Positions 42,991-53,671 of a stretch of DNA of 64,000 nucleotides are shown here, in pieces; positions within the stretch are counted from its first letter, which is position 1, and each line of letters begins with the position of its first letter. A program made the position numbers and the translations under genes. The DNA is from Pomphorhynchus laevis (lineage: Eukaryota > Acanthocephala > Palaeacanthocephala > Echinorhynchida > Pomphorhynchidae): positions 124,001 through 188,000 of the forward strand of contig WNNJ02000803.1 in NCBI GenBank assembly GCA_012934845.2, read 5' to 3'. The notes below the pieces were generated by a model, which had not been told where the DNA came from, did no database searches, and saw nothing but the letters and a program-made list of their open reading frames with translations.

Positions 42991-43383
42991 CAATTAATGT
43001 GTTCTATATTTGGTGTGGGCGATAAATATTATTCGCAATTCAAATCCACCACACACCGATTTTTTCCGTTCTTATACGAAATGTCCACTGGACAGTAAAC
43101 CGTAAGCTGCCCTTTTCTAATTTTTACTATAGTAAAAAGGCTATATTAAGTTATATTAACTTAATATAAGACTATATTATATTAAGACTGTACTATATTA
43201 TATTAAGACTATATTAGCTATAATTATATATTAAGATTATATTTTGTGCTGAGGTTATCCGCCTAAAATAATGTTTAATGGAAGGGCTGTTTCAAAATAT
43301 AATTTAAGCAATATAATAAGATAATAATATAATAACATTTAAGTAAATTGAATTTGAATGAGGATTGCGACGTTGTAATAGCA
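42990..43383. other. A/T-rich stretch with short TATATTAAG repeats
   Basis: Degenerate repeats of the type ACTATATTATATTAAG at about 43140-43240. Otherwise no recognised content. Confidence 0.4.
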
Positions 43384-43459
43384 TTTAAATCAGAAGAAAG
43401 ATGGCAAAAACCAACGCAAAATTTTGCGTTGGTTTTTGCCATCTTTCTTCTAATTTAAA
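43384..43459. repeat. Near-perfect 76-bp palindrome
   Basis: Perfect reverse-complement arms from 43392 to 43451 with no spacer (centre CGCAAAATTTTGCG), extended by seven more paired bases on each side after one mismatch. The arms hold non-repetitive words (GGCAAAAACCAACGC). Not seen elsewhere in the window. It would extrude as a cruciform or give a long RNA hairpin. Confidence 0.95.
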
Positions 43460-43739
43460 CATTTAAGTAATATTTAAATATAATTTAATATAATTTTTTC
43501 GAAATTAATTATATGCAAATATTTTCTAATTAAATTAAAATTATTTTAACTTCCCTTTAAAGAACTGTCAAACATCTCTGCAATTTTTGTCAAACATTTA
43601 TGTCAAACATCTATGCAATTTCTCTTGAAATCCAGCAAGAAATAAATCTATAAATTAAATCTAAACAATTACATATCTATTTAATCTATTAAATCGTAGC
43701 TGGATAAATCTGAAATCGTCGCTGGATAAATCTAAAAAA

Positions 43740-46700
43740 TATTGAGACCGGATGCCAAAGGTGTACCAGTTGCGTAAACTTATGTTGTTCATGCAATGGC
43801 AATGCTGCCCGTTTTAAGGATGTAAATGCTGGAAAGCCAATCGCAAGTGTATAAATTTCAGAACAGAGAATTGCACAAATAAATTTGAAGGAATTGTAAA
43901 TTTGCTAAAGAGTCAAAGAAATTCAATGAAAGCAAAAGCCCAATACCTTTGTTGACTTCGCGTGATTCACCTAATCCGATTTTGTCGCGAACGGTAGAAA
44001 TCACCCATAAGTTTCACTTGTTAAAATTTATGAAGATTTTATAAAATGGACACCTAATGCATTGAACCTTAAGTTAGTGCAATGATAGCAGAGAATTCAT
44101 TAACATACCTGCAGAGTTATTCTAATCAACATGCACCCTAATGATTGTAATGTATTTAAAAAATAGCTATACTTTATCAATGCTGAATACAGCGTCCAAT
44201 TTAGAGGAAAATGGCTTGCATGTGGCGTATTTTACGCCGTAGATTGCTTCTAAGGAAAGAATAAAAATTAAAAATAAAGATAAATAAGTATAAATAATAA
44301 ATAATTTTAGAAGATTTTATATAATAGATAATTGTATAGAGTTAAAATTTAAAATTGAAATTTAAAATAAAAGTCATTTTAATGAATTGACTAATAAATA
44401 ACGGACGTTGTATCAGAATAACGATTAGAGTTCATCAGGAAGAAGTACTATGTTATCAGGTTTTGTCCCTTATTCTTCGACCCAACATAGCAGCAGGGCC
44501 AAATACATGCTAATGACTTATTTTCTTGGATTAAATTTGCTTATCTAGTGTATATTATTCTAATAAAATTCATTCTAGGTATTTATAAGTGATATATTCT
44601 AGGTGTTTCTTATGTAAATAGATAGAGGAAATTATAAAGGCGCAATACAATCTCTTGTGTCCGATCAATCAAGTCGTTATTTTTAAGTTTCAATGACGAG
44701 GTAGTTGATTCAACGGTGAAAGAGTTGCTACTTCTTAAACATCCGTAGGAAAACTTGCAACAAGTAATGCAATATTAGATTTTCCGCTTCCAGACGCTTC
44801 GTCGTGTCATCTATCGCTCTCTGATGACACATGTGGAACGAATATTATAAATCAGTTAAAAAGAACAATCGGAGCCGCTGGTCCTTATGGCGTTGATGCA
44901 AGGGAATGGAAGCACATTATGTCCGTATGGCAAAAACAATGAAGGGGAGATGACCTGCAAACTTGCAACTATAGAGCAGAGTTCTGGAACAACAAGCGGG
45001 TTTATGAAAACCAGATTAAATGCACTGGATAAATCCCAAGACATTCGTCCTGCATTGGAGAAGTATACTGTCGTACTGTGGCAAAATTAATTTTGAGAAA
45101 GATATATTGCACATCACATTCAAGCAGTATAGGGCAATATTAAACTATGCACTGTACAACGATGTGGTATCGAGTATGCCTTAATAAATATTCGTGCGTC
45201 ACTAGATGCATCTTCTGATTTATGCTTACTTCAGATTGATACAGATAATGCCTTTAATCGAATCAATAGGAAGGTTGCCATTACAAATATGAATAACATC
45301 TGTCTCTCATTATATCCACACTTTTACATCACTTAAACAGTAAACCTGACGCTCGTTATAGACAACACCTTAATGTTTTTAAGATAGGGTTTCACTCAAG
45401 TTGATCTCTCGTCGATAGTAGCATTCGCTGCAGCCACTCCTCCCTTTATGCATTGCACACACAAAGCCTTTTCGCATGTCATTTAAAAATGGTACGCTGA
45501 CGACTTGTAATATGTTGGATCAGTCTAAAATCTATCTGGAGTACTTGATATTTAGTTGGAAGTTGGACCGCTTATGGCTTCTATGTCAACGAAAAATGCA
45601 ATATTTTTAAATATAACGGTAACCTGTTAAAAGATAATTTATTTTCATCGAAAGCGGTTCAAATGACAAACGAAGCGATCGAAATACTTTTTGATCGGGT
45701 AGAAAACAATACGTTTACTGAGTAATGGATTAAAACGAAGGTTGCAGAATGAATGGGAATTATCGAATGATTTCGTCTGTTGCAAAAAATGATCCACAAG
45801 CAACTTGCAACTGCCTTATAGTAGCTTGTCAAATAATTGTGGGTATATGCTTCGATCATGCAAATGCAATTCAAGATTGATAACCCCACTATATTGCAGT
45901 TTTAACAAAATCTCCTAACTTGAAATAAATGGCCAAATCCAACTTGGAGACGAACGGGAAATCATAGCCTTTCCTACACTATTTGTCGTTCTGCGAATTG
46001 CTAGACCCTCATCGTTCTGCACTTCGGAATAGAATTTCTCGGTAGCTATATGTTTGCCTATTGAAGCAGGGCTAACTAGGGGTGAGTTGGATTGTGCTTA
46101 AATTGAAATTAGAAGATTGTATGAACTTAGAAAGGTTTCTACACACGAAAAAGGATGTCGGTTAATTATTAGACAGATGCGACTAGCCTACACGACAAGC
46201 AATTCTTCAATCGTAATCGGCTGAAGCGTCCACTTGTTTGTCTTCCAAAAGATATTACGTATATTAACAGTGTTTGCATTCACTATCATGTAAGACTCAA
46301 TGCAGTCTGAAATCTTTTCGGCAGAATATTGCCTAATACATTAAGACACTTGGAAATAGGGCCCGTCTTAAAAGAAGTTGGTAGATCATTCGAATTTTTA
46401 AGTCCATAATCAACGAAGGATCGCTGTGTTCATTTAGATATTGAGCGATCTGGCCTATTTGCCGGTGTAACGGAGCGGACGTTTTTTCGTCACTATACAT
46501 AATCAATCTCTTTGCTCCATCTTACATAATAAAAAGCCTGCAAGCATATGTGAATTTCATAAGAATTGGAAACTCGCAAAATATATGGAAAGAATGATCA
46601 ATATCGAAAATGGCTCGTTCATACCGCTTGTATTTTCAGTATTGGGTTAAATATTTAAGGAAATTTGATCAGTTATGAAACTTATAGCGCATAACGAATC

Positions 46701-46810
46701 ACAGGGAACTCGAACGTACGCTGGCGTAATCAGCTATATGATACAGCGTGTAGGTATCGCGCTGTTTATGGCTAACTCGTGGAGTTTTTAATTTAACAAC
46801 AAGTTTGTTT
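43740..46810 (+). mobile_element. REL element, heavily decayed full-length copy
   Basis: Only traces remain, in order on the plus strand. About 43778: LCCSCNGNAAR then KCWKANRKC (finger). About 44857: KRTIGAAGPYGVDAREW (signature). About 45220: LLQIDTDNAFNRINRKVA (RT motif A). About 45385: GFTQVDLS (motif B). About 45480: KWYADDL (motif C). About 46430: LDIERSGLFAGVTERTFF (nuclease). About 46560: ETRKIYGK. Stops and shifts are everywhere. An HP repeat (44330-44610) sits between finger and signature. This is the oldest REL copy I can follow along its whole length. Confidence 0.75.
44330..44610 (+). repeat. HP repeat, diverged copy inside the decayed REL element
   Basis: It matches HP from ATTTAAAATAAA through the core to the second arm, with many substitutions. 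On the minus strand the core pairing is mostly kept: 5 of 6 pairs in the first helix and 7 of 8 in the second, counting G-U. It lies in the middle of a REL copy rather than at its 3' end, so this HP arrived separately or by rearrangement. Confidence 0.75.
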
Positions 46811-48180
46811 ACGATGTTGTTCAAGACTAATATTTTAATCACACAGTGAAAAAAATGATAAATAAATTTAATTTTTATTTTGTGGAAGCCATTTTTAGGG
46901 TGTCCTGTAATTTTATATTTTTATAATAATATAAAATTTTTTTATATATTAATAATAAATTATTATCGTAATACTTGTCTACAACATTTGTTTGTGCTTT
47001 TAATTCTTAGAATCAAAGTCATGTAATTTACTTTCCATCGGTAATCAAAGATTCTAAGTTTTCTAAATTTTTGGAGCATGCAAAGCTTTTGAACAAGGAC
47101 GAAGGTACATTATTGATAGAGTTTGTTAGCAAATATCTAATAAATAACATAATATTTAATATTTAACAAATATTAAATATTTAATAATAACCTTATTAAG
47201 GTAAGGTTAAAATTGTTACAACTTTAAAAATTTAATCTCATATTCATGCTTTTACTAGGCAATAACGTATTATTACAAACTTCGAAAAATTGTACAACTT
47301 ATAATTCGTCCTATTAATTAAGTTGCGATCCATTAAATAGGCTCTCAACATAAAATAATGTAATTGGGCGATAATACTGGAATTTGCCTTTAAAACACAT
47401 AGAAGACTTTACTTTGTGATACAATATAAAATTGTATGCTTAACTAAGACATTGTTGCAAGGAGGTTGCCTGGTTAAATTTGATAAAAAATTCGCGAATT
47501 AAACAGTTAATGAAAAATAATTCAAATTAAATTAATTTTATTTAAAAGTGCATTTAAAGGATTTTTAATTGCATTTTATGCATTAAAAAATGAATACACG
47601 GAAATTTGAATTAATTTTTTCTTTGATTTTTAATGCCTTTAAAATGCATTTATTTTATTAATAATTGCATTTAATATATTTAATAGGTTTTTTTCCTATA
47701 TTTAATGTTTTCTATTTTTCATTCAATTTTTAGAAATTGAATGAAAAAAAGTTAAATGAAAATAAAAGCTGAAAGTTTATCGTGAAAATTACGTGTTTGA
47801 TTATTCAAATCGCTAAATCGTAAACCACACGGGACATGATGCCTAGGTTATATTTGATAAATATATTATTTTCGGTATTTTATTAAACCGTCTAGTCGCC
47901 TTTTGGACTCCTATTTTACTAGATTTTGATGATTTGAAAATTTTGATGTCGCCGTTATTAGCTGCGTTTAATAAATACAAATATATACAATTAATTTTTT
48001 TCAACTGTATTATGTGCATATTCTGTCCACCTGATTATCACAGTCTTTATAACATTCCAAAAGGAAAATCAACTGTGTAGCATAAAAAAAAATTAAAGTT
48101 ATTTTTCAAAAAATATGAATAATAAAATAATAAAATAATTACTCAACAAGATATAATGTAAATTATTTAGTGTGAGCTCT
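46810..48180. other. A/T-rich desert
   Basis: About 1.4 kb of A/T-rich DNA. Local short palindromes (AATATTTAATATTT near 47150; TTCAATTTTTAGAAATTGAA near 47720) and repeated words GCATTTAAA/TTTAAAATGCA around 47550-47680. No coding or element signal on either strand. Confidence 0.45.
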
Positions 48181-48191
48181 TCACAAACTCT

Positions 48192-48950
48192 TCAGTTCCG
48201 CCACGAGCGGCTTGTGTCCAAGCTCGCCACATCCTCCCCGCCGGCGTCTACCTGGCTTGTCTCCTTTGCCGTATTTGCAGCTGATTCGGTTGGCGCGTCC
48301 AATGCTTGCAATTGAACCCCACATGATTCGCTTTCGACTGATGATAGTCGAGTTAATATACCAGCGATATCATTGTATGGTTCAGTATTGAACATACGAT
48401 GCTTCGGTGTTTCCATTATCGTCTGTGGGGCATCAGATAGTGAGTGGTTGCGTCCATTACACGACGCTAAGATTGCCCGAGCATTTCCGCGCATGAGGGG
48501 CAACGATGCTCTTTGGAATAGGTGATCTACCGTTTTATGATATTCGATCCCAGTTGTGGCGGATATCTGTCTTGCTATCGATCGCATGAGACGTTCGCCT
48601 TGGTCGTTCCAGCCCCCATACGTCTCTACTACTGCCGGTATAAATTGATAACCAGCGGACTCCATACGTGCTCTATACTTCCTCTCCTTGACATTGACTG
48701 CATACATTGTCGCTGCATAGCCTGGCGTTATCGATGCGTTTGCTATGTACGCTGATTGTTGTGGATGTGTTACAGCGAAATCAACTGCACGAGGAGGGTC
48801 CCCATGAATCAAAACGTCTGCAGGTCGTTCACGAAGGTCTGGTATAAGGTTCCTTACCTCCAAAGCGACATGCATTCCTGCAGATTGAGCGGCATGAAAG
48901 ACCACATCGCGAATTCCGTTGTGTCGCAGTCCCGGGTAACCCCCATATTG
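48192..48950 (-). pseudogene. PHD-REL restriction-like nuclease
   Basis: Homology begins at about 48950 with GGYPGLRHNGIRDVV and continues in 48905-48192: HVALEVRNLIPDLRERPADV, HGDPPRAVDFAVTHP, NVKERKYRARMESAGYQFIP then AVVETYGGW. The pattern R-P-x-D-x(11)-D-x-x-V, K-Y and (G)YQFIPAVVE is that of PD-(D/E)XK restriction-like endonucleases of R2/NeSL-class LINEs, here with all key residues visible. The tail (LFQRASLPLMRGNARAIL) is helical. It would nick target DNA. Confidence 0.85.
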
Positions 48951-48978
48951 GCAGGTCAGCGCATGTAGGCCGACTGAA

Positions 48979-49758
48979 TCAGCGGGGAGAAAGCATCGCC
49001 CACACCGATCTCCAGGTGAAAATACAAAATCGAGTTAAGGCGCAAAACTGCGAAGGGGGAATGTCCATTCCGAGCGCTTTATTTAGGACCACTCGTAACC
49101 AGGAACTGGCGTGAGGGCGTGACACAGCCAGTAATCGAGCTCTGTTGAAGTGGTGAACGTCCGTAAGCATTTGCTCGTGAACTTTATTATCGAGGAGCAT
49201 TGATAGCTTGTGTTGACTGTCAGATTGCATTATTGGTGGTAATTCATTTTGTGAAGATAATCTCTCGATAAAGTCAGATAGTCCTGGGAAAGTATTGACA
49301 GAAAGTCCCCATTCGGCACATACCCTTTGTACACTGGCAATGTACGCACAAGGTGCATGCTTCACAGTTTCGCGGATCCCGAAGCCACCCAACCTTAAAG
49401 GAAGCGTAATTTGGGTTCGTATCTGAGGGTTTAGCTGGACAGACGTCATCTCGCTAAAAGCGGAAATGGTCGAATCATCAAAACTTTTGTAAAACGTGTT
49501 GCCATAGTCAGGATCAATCGTTCTCATCAGGTGGTTTATTTTCGGGGCACTGGCGCAATGTCGCAGTAGTAAGTAAGCGACCTCTGTATCAGGAATGGTG
49601 GTTATCAAATCGATTAGACTTCTTAATTTTGGCAAATTTACTCTCATCAGCTGATCATTAACGAAATCTTGGCACCCTATAGATGTGCCGAGCACGCAAA
49701 ATTTTTTACTTTCATTAAGTATTGGTTGAGATGCACATGCCTCTGAGAAAGTTTGCAA
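48979..49758 (-). pseudogene. PHD-REL thumb region
   Basis: 259 codons in the same frame as the RT after one stop. It reads FCVLGTSIGCQDFVND, KLRSLIDLITTIPDTEVAYL, LPLRLGGFGIRETVKHAPCA (the LGG-GIR motif found after the RT in R2-like elements) and HASSWLRVVLNKALGMDIPP. The knuckle is just beyond the end, at about 49020-48960 in another frame: CGRCFLPADSVGLHALTC, that is C-x2-C-x9-H-x3-C. No catalytic motif of its own; it corresponds to thumb and linker. Confidence 0.8.
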
Positions 49759-49779
49759 GGCTACGGCAGAGCCTATAAT

Positions 49780-50600
49780 CTAGGTCTTTTGCCAGTTAAG
49801 GTCCAAACGGAGTAGAGCAAACTCTCTTTCTAGGTAAGCCAGCGCATCAGCTACTGCTGTGGGATGCCCTCCGATTATGCCGTCATCCAAATACCAGCGG
49901 TTTAAATGTATTCCATGTAAGCAACCAACCGAAGTGATGCAATCATGAATTGCCAATGAAAATAGAGACGGTCCTAAGGGATCTCCTTGTTGTACGCCTT
50001 GGCATGATCGAAGGGGCTCCAAATTTCCGAATCGAAGCAATGATGGCTCGGAGTAGCAGTATCTCAACCACGACATTAATTGCGGGACAGATCGTTGAAT
50101 TACACTGAATATGGCATGTCGGCTGATAAAATTGAAAGCATTCCTGAGATTGACCTTAGCCCACACCCAGTCATCCTTATCGCGTCGTCGAGTGTGTTCA
50201 TCTCTCACAATGTGTATTATGCTATCAACCCCGTTTTTAGTTGCTACACCGAGCTGAGTTGGTTGCAACACTGACAAAAAGACTGTGCTGAGTTTACGAC
50301 ATGCGCATTTTGAGCAGAGTCGTCTAAGCGTTTCCCCGACCTCGATAGGACGCACTCCATCGGGTTCTTTCACAAGTGCAATCAGATTCGCACCACATAA
50401 GTATCTGGCCACAGATTCATGTGCCTCCCCCACCCAAAAGGGTGTTCACAAGGGACGTAATTCGGTGCAAAAACGATCCAGACAAATCTGATGTTAGTAA
50501 ATCTTGTAAATGCTCTGGGCGAAGTCCTAGGCAGCCGGACGCTGACGTCGAGGGAAATGAGAAAATGGCTGCCCTCACGAGACTGCAATCCACAAACAAA
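49780..50600 (-). pseudogene. PHD-REL RT
   Basis: 50599-50417 holds FSFPSTSASGCLGLRPEHLQ (a signature before the RT), and after a frame change 50433-49780 holds LIALVKEPDGVRPIEVGETL (fingers), WAKVNLRNAFNFISRHAIF (motif A, with Asn where the catalytic Asp is expected: KVNLRNAFN), QGVQQGDPLGPSLFSLAIHD (motif B), LNRWYLDDGIIGGHP (motif C, YLDD) and LRLDLNWQKT (motif D). One in-frame stop follows. The QQGDPLGP and WYLDDG forms separate this RT from REL. The first catalytic Asp seems lost. Confidence 0.85.
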
Positions 50601-50719
50601 GAATTGACTTAAAAGCCTGCATCAAGGCAAGTATCCGATTGTAAATGATAAATCCCGTTTTGTGGATGTAGATTAAGCAGTTTTTCACGAACTGTCTCAT
50701 TGACCGGGTCCAATCCATG

Positions 50720-51427
50720 TCAACATAGTATTTTCATCGATTTTCCGTAGTTGCCACGTCGAGCAAGAGCCACAGCTGAGTTAGTAGGGACATCAGCGGC
50801 GCGCGAAGCTTTGTAAGGTTTGGCGAGACTGGCAATAAGTTGCTCCAAAGGTGTGGAGGTGTACCGGCACAAGCTTTCTTTCATGTGACTTGCATTATTG
50901 CGCTGTGCACGCTGTGATGAGGACCTCTCGATATGAGTTGCAAAACATATCTTTGGGAACAATAGTAGACGTTCCCATGACTCCTCTGTATTCAAAGAAA
51001 GTGCGTCCTTTATTAAATCTGACATTATTTGTGCTGCCATTCCGCGTATTCGTGTAGGCAAACGAACTACAGTGCCTGATTGTCTTCTCCATCCCTGATG
51101 TAGACAATCGGTAGCAAGAGTATCCGGTGTTGAAGCTCCAATTGTATGCTCAGGCTCAACGCACTGTTCATTTTGAGCCAAACATGCGCGGCAAACCCAC
51201 TTGGGAATTATTGCAGCTTGCTTTTTGGTCAGGCCAACACAAGATAAGTGGTGCCACGTAGAACATGTATCACATTCTATCAGGACCTTACGCCGATTTA
51301 TCTTCATGCATATTGGGCATCTGCTCGTATCCGCTACGTTCGCATTTTCTTGCAAATGGCTACAGCCATTCGCCTTTAGTGTGCTGCAGTCGTGCGATAA
51401 TTCCATAGCTGACGCGGATGTTTCCAA
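50720..51427 (-). pseudogene. PHD-REL N-terminal part: PHD finger
   Basis: 235 codons. Residues 35-90 form a PHD-type zinc finger: CPICMKINRRKVLIECDTC, then TWHHLSCVGLTKK and WVCRACLAQ, with the order C-x2-C...C-x2-C...H-x4-C...C-x2-C expected for a PHD (Cys4-His-Cys3). PHD fingers usually read histone tails, so this one could guide the element to chromatin. That is inference. The following 120 residues (FPKICFATHIERSSSQRAQR, LEQLIASLAKPYKASRA) are unrecognised. The Met at 51427 is plausible as the start. Confidence 0.85.
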
Positions 51428-51489
51428 ACTTGCGCGGTCTGTCTTGTATTTACTTTAATTAATGCTACTGTGTAGCATTAATTTTACAA

Positions 51490-52150
51490 CAATATTTGCC
51501 CCTATACATTCAAACCTCATCAGGGAATAATACAATTTTATCATGTATATTCGTTTTATCAAACTTTTCTCTAAATGCATGATATCCATAATCGTTGAAT
51601 TATTATTCAAAATTACGTAATTTTAAAATAAAAATTAATTTTTGGATTCCAATATAATACAGGTATAGTTTTATTATCTGATTCAACCTTTATACCCTTT
51701 TTATCCATTATAGAACAGTGACTTGTAATAATTGTTTCTAAACTTAACTTACTACGTTTATATGTCGGATTTACATTAAAATCATTAGAATTAACCTCTT
51801 TCATTAGTATATCATAATAAAGCTTTTTGCATATGAAGACAAAGTTATCGCTAGCTTTATCAATAGTTGTTATTATATATTTATCCTTTAATTTAGTAAG
51901 TTCTTTATACATATCTTTGTTAATTTTATCTTTCCTTTTATAATTGTTTGTTATTTTCATTTTATTTTTAATTTTATCAAATATATAATCTTTTCAAATG
52001 TTTATTTTAGATATATTCGAGCTTTCACTATTAATCAGCTTACTAAAGTAATCATTTAAGTTATTATATAACAAATTGTAAATTTTATTTTTGTCGTTGT
52101 TATTATTCAATCTATATTTATACCCTTTTGATAGCATTTTATCTCAAAAC
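51490..52150 (-). mobile_element. PLE-2 fragment: N-terminal region and RT start plus terminal block X
   Basis: On the minus strand, 52140-51960 (other frames) and 51960-51613 encode KRKDKINKDMYKELTKLKDK, TIDKASDNFVFICKKLYYDI, MKEVNSNDF and IPVLYWNPKINFYFK. The segment LYWNPK(I/L) and the DKASNN-VVVCKxxY block match the start of a PLE-like RT lineage common in hydrozoans, corals and molluscs (from memory). A block of about 105 bp (X, 51506-51612) follows, also present at 56402-56533. The RT core is missing. Confidence 0.7.
51613..51960 (-). pseudogene. PLE-2 RT N-terminal fragment
   Basis: 115 codons, very rich in Lys, Ile and Asn (A/T-rich coding). It contains ITTIDKASDNFVFICKKLYY, SKLSLETIITSH and IPVLYWNPKIN. 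The first lies in the pre-RT region of PLE-like proteins, and the last corresponds to the LPKxHK/YWLPKLHK motif at the start of the RT. There it ends. It is nearly identical to 62050-62230 over the first half, so the two copies are recent relative to each other. Confidence 0.7.
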
Positions 52151-52151
52151 A

Positions 52152-52177
52152 TACATTTGAGATAAATAACGTACAAA
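52152..52177 (+). promoter_or_regulatory. Shared leader box before family F
   Basis: ACATACATTTGAGATAAATA then ACGTACAAA, close to the form at 25530-25560 (ACATACATTTGAGATAAAAT). This ties a CR1-type element (F) to REL leaders. It also forms a small inverted repeat with the preceding TTATCTCAAA. Confidence 0.65.
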
Positions 52178-52223
52178 TTGAAATTTGTCTTGGTTATATT
52201 AAGTTCTTACAATAGGAAAATAA

Positions 52224-52455
52224 TCAAACAAACGATTATAAAAGAAGATCGAAAGAAGTTAATACTTACAGAATCGAAAATAAAAGTCCAAGGAATTTGA
52301 AAATAAATTTAAAAACGAAAGAAGTTTAAACGAACGAAAGAAGTTAAAACTTACAGAATCGAAAATAATCAAACAAACGATTATACAAGAAGAACGAAAG
52401 AAGTTAAAACTTACAGAATCGAAAATAAAAGTCCAAGGAATTTGAAAATAAATTA
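52224..52455 (+). repeat. Tandem monomers in family F leader, unit about 145 bp
   Basis: Two copies of a unit beginning ATCAAACAAACGATTATA and containing GAACGAAAGAAGTTAAAACT TACAGAATCGAAAATA, the second copy partial. Inside, the sub-unit CGAAAGAAGTTAAAACTTAC recurs three times. The array ends shortly before the ORF1 start region at 52487. Confidence 0.85.
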
Positions 52456-53671
52456 TTTCTGTAACATACATACAATAAAAAAACATATGATGGCAAGAGG
52501 TCGGCCACGTAAAGCAGCTGTTGTTCCTTCTAAGCGAGATGATGACAGTGAGCGTTCAGTAAGACAACATGAAAGTCGGTCCAAAGACGAGCAAGCCTTG
52601 CAGGCTAATTCTGTTGATATCTCCCAGGACATATCATCTACAGACGGAAGTAGTCACCGTGACATTAAATGTTCTAATTCACAATGTCCTGTTTGGACCA
52701 CTGTGTGGATACCACGTCAACTACCTGTCAATTTCCTTGATAAAGATTTTATTTGTGAATTTTGCGCAGCTACTTTACAGACAAACGTTTTCGAACTTCA
52801 GAGACAAGTATGTTCGTTGCTATCGGGTAACAGGCTACCATCACCAAATAGTTCATATGCCCAGCTAGACTCAGTGTAACGTCATGTTCCAAATCGTTCT
52901 ACAAGCCAATCAAATGATAATGTTCGACATACTGTTTGCAACCAATCGATTTCTTGTGATGACATTCCCGGAAGAGATCAAAATATGCCTATGAATATTG
53001 GCGAACAGACGGTTTCGGTTAACAATGGTGTGCCTCTTGTAATACGACCGACCAGTTATATGACTGAAACGGCTATAAACAACGACAAAACTCTGCATAC
53101 CCGGTCATTTGATAGATCGCAAACTCCCGCAATTCGTATAAACCAACTATCTCATAACACGCAACCTGTTAAGGTAGATTGTATTAGTGATTTTCACGAA
53201 AAGCACAATCGTACCCTTGTACATAGTACTGGTCGCTCAAACAGACCCCGTTCAAATACTGCTTGTGATAGAAACAAATGCATTTTAATTGCTCACATTA
53301 AGGAGTCCGATGCCCTAAACAATCAGGTCAGACTTGATGATGACTTAATACATGTCAGATTCATTCTAACGACTGTCTTAAATGGATCATCATCTTGTGA
53401 AGCTGTGAGAGATATGCGTCTCAAAGCTGTCTTCCGGCTAGGTCGTGCTCCTTCGTCCGTCAACGATCGACCACGCCTCCTCAAAATTGTGTTTACTTCA
53501 TGTGAAATTGTGCAGCTCATACATCGTAACTCATTTCACCTGAAAGGTTCCGGCACCCGTATTCTTAGAGACCTGGACCCCGCAATGGCAAAATCGGAAC
53601 TAGCTCAAAAACTGGCACATGGTGAAAACAACCTAACAATTCAGAATTTTCAGGTAGTGCGGCGACAATAG
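52442..53671 (+). pseudogene. Family F ORF1 protein, one in-frame stop
   Basis: The frame runs 52442-53671 with one TAA at about 52877. The likely start is the Met at 52487 (MMARGRPRKAAVV), as the upstream part lies in the leader array. N-terminal zinc-finger-like region: KCSNSQCPVWTTVWIPRQLP then FICEFCAATL, sharing CPVWTTVW with family C. The C-terminal domain has KCILIAHIKESDAL, RLDDDLIHVRFIL, VFRLGRAPSSVNDRPRLLKI and GENNLTIQNFQVVRR. It ends where the ORF2 deletion joins. Probably an RNA-binding RNP component. Confidence 0.85.

Larger units (their letters stand above)
48180..51430 (-). mobile_element. PHD-REL retroelement (PHD finger, RT, restriction-like nuclease)
   Basis: A single-ORF element on the minus strand, about 3.25 kb, broken in about four places: PHD finger part (51427-50720), RT fingers (50600-50382), RT palm (50433-49780), thumb (49758-48979) and nuclease (48905-48192). 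It is much less A/T-rich than its surroundings (mixed codon use, many C/G third positions), so it arrived from, or evolved under, a different composition. No second copy in the window. I do not recognise its 3' end. Confidence 0.88.

Noticed and set aside
51506-51540. Hammerhead box CTGATGAGG in PLE-2 block X (minus strand)
   Set aside because: No GAAA box at a usable distance, and the sister copy at 56.4 kb lost CTGATGA.
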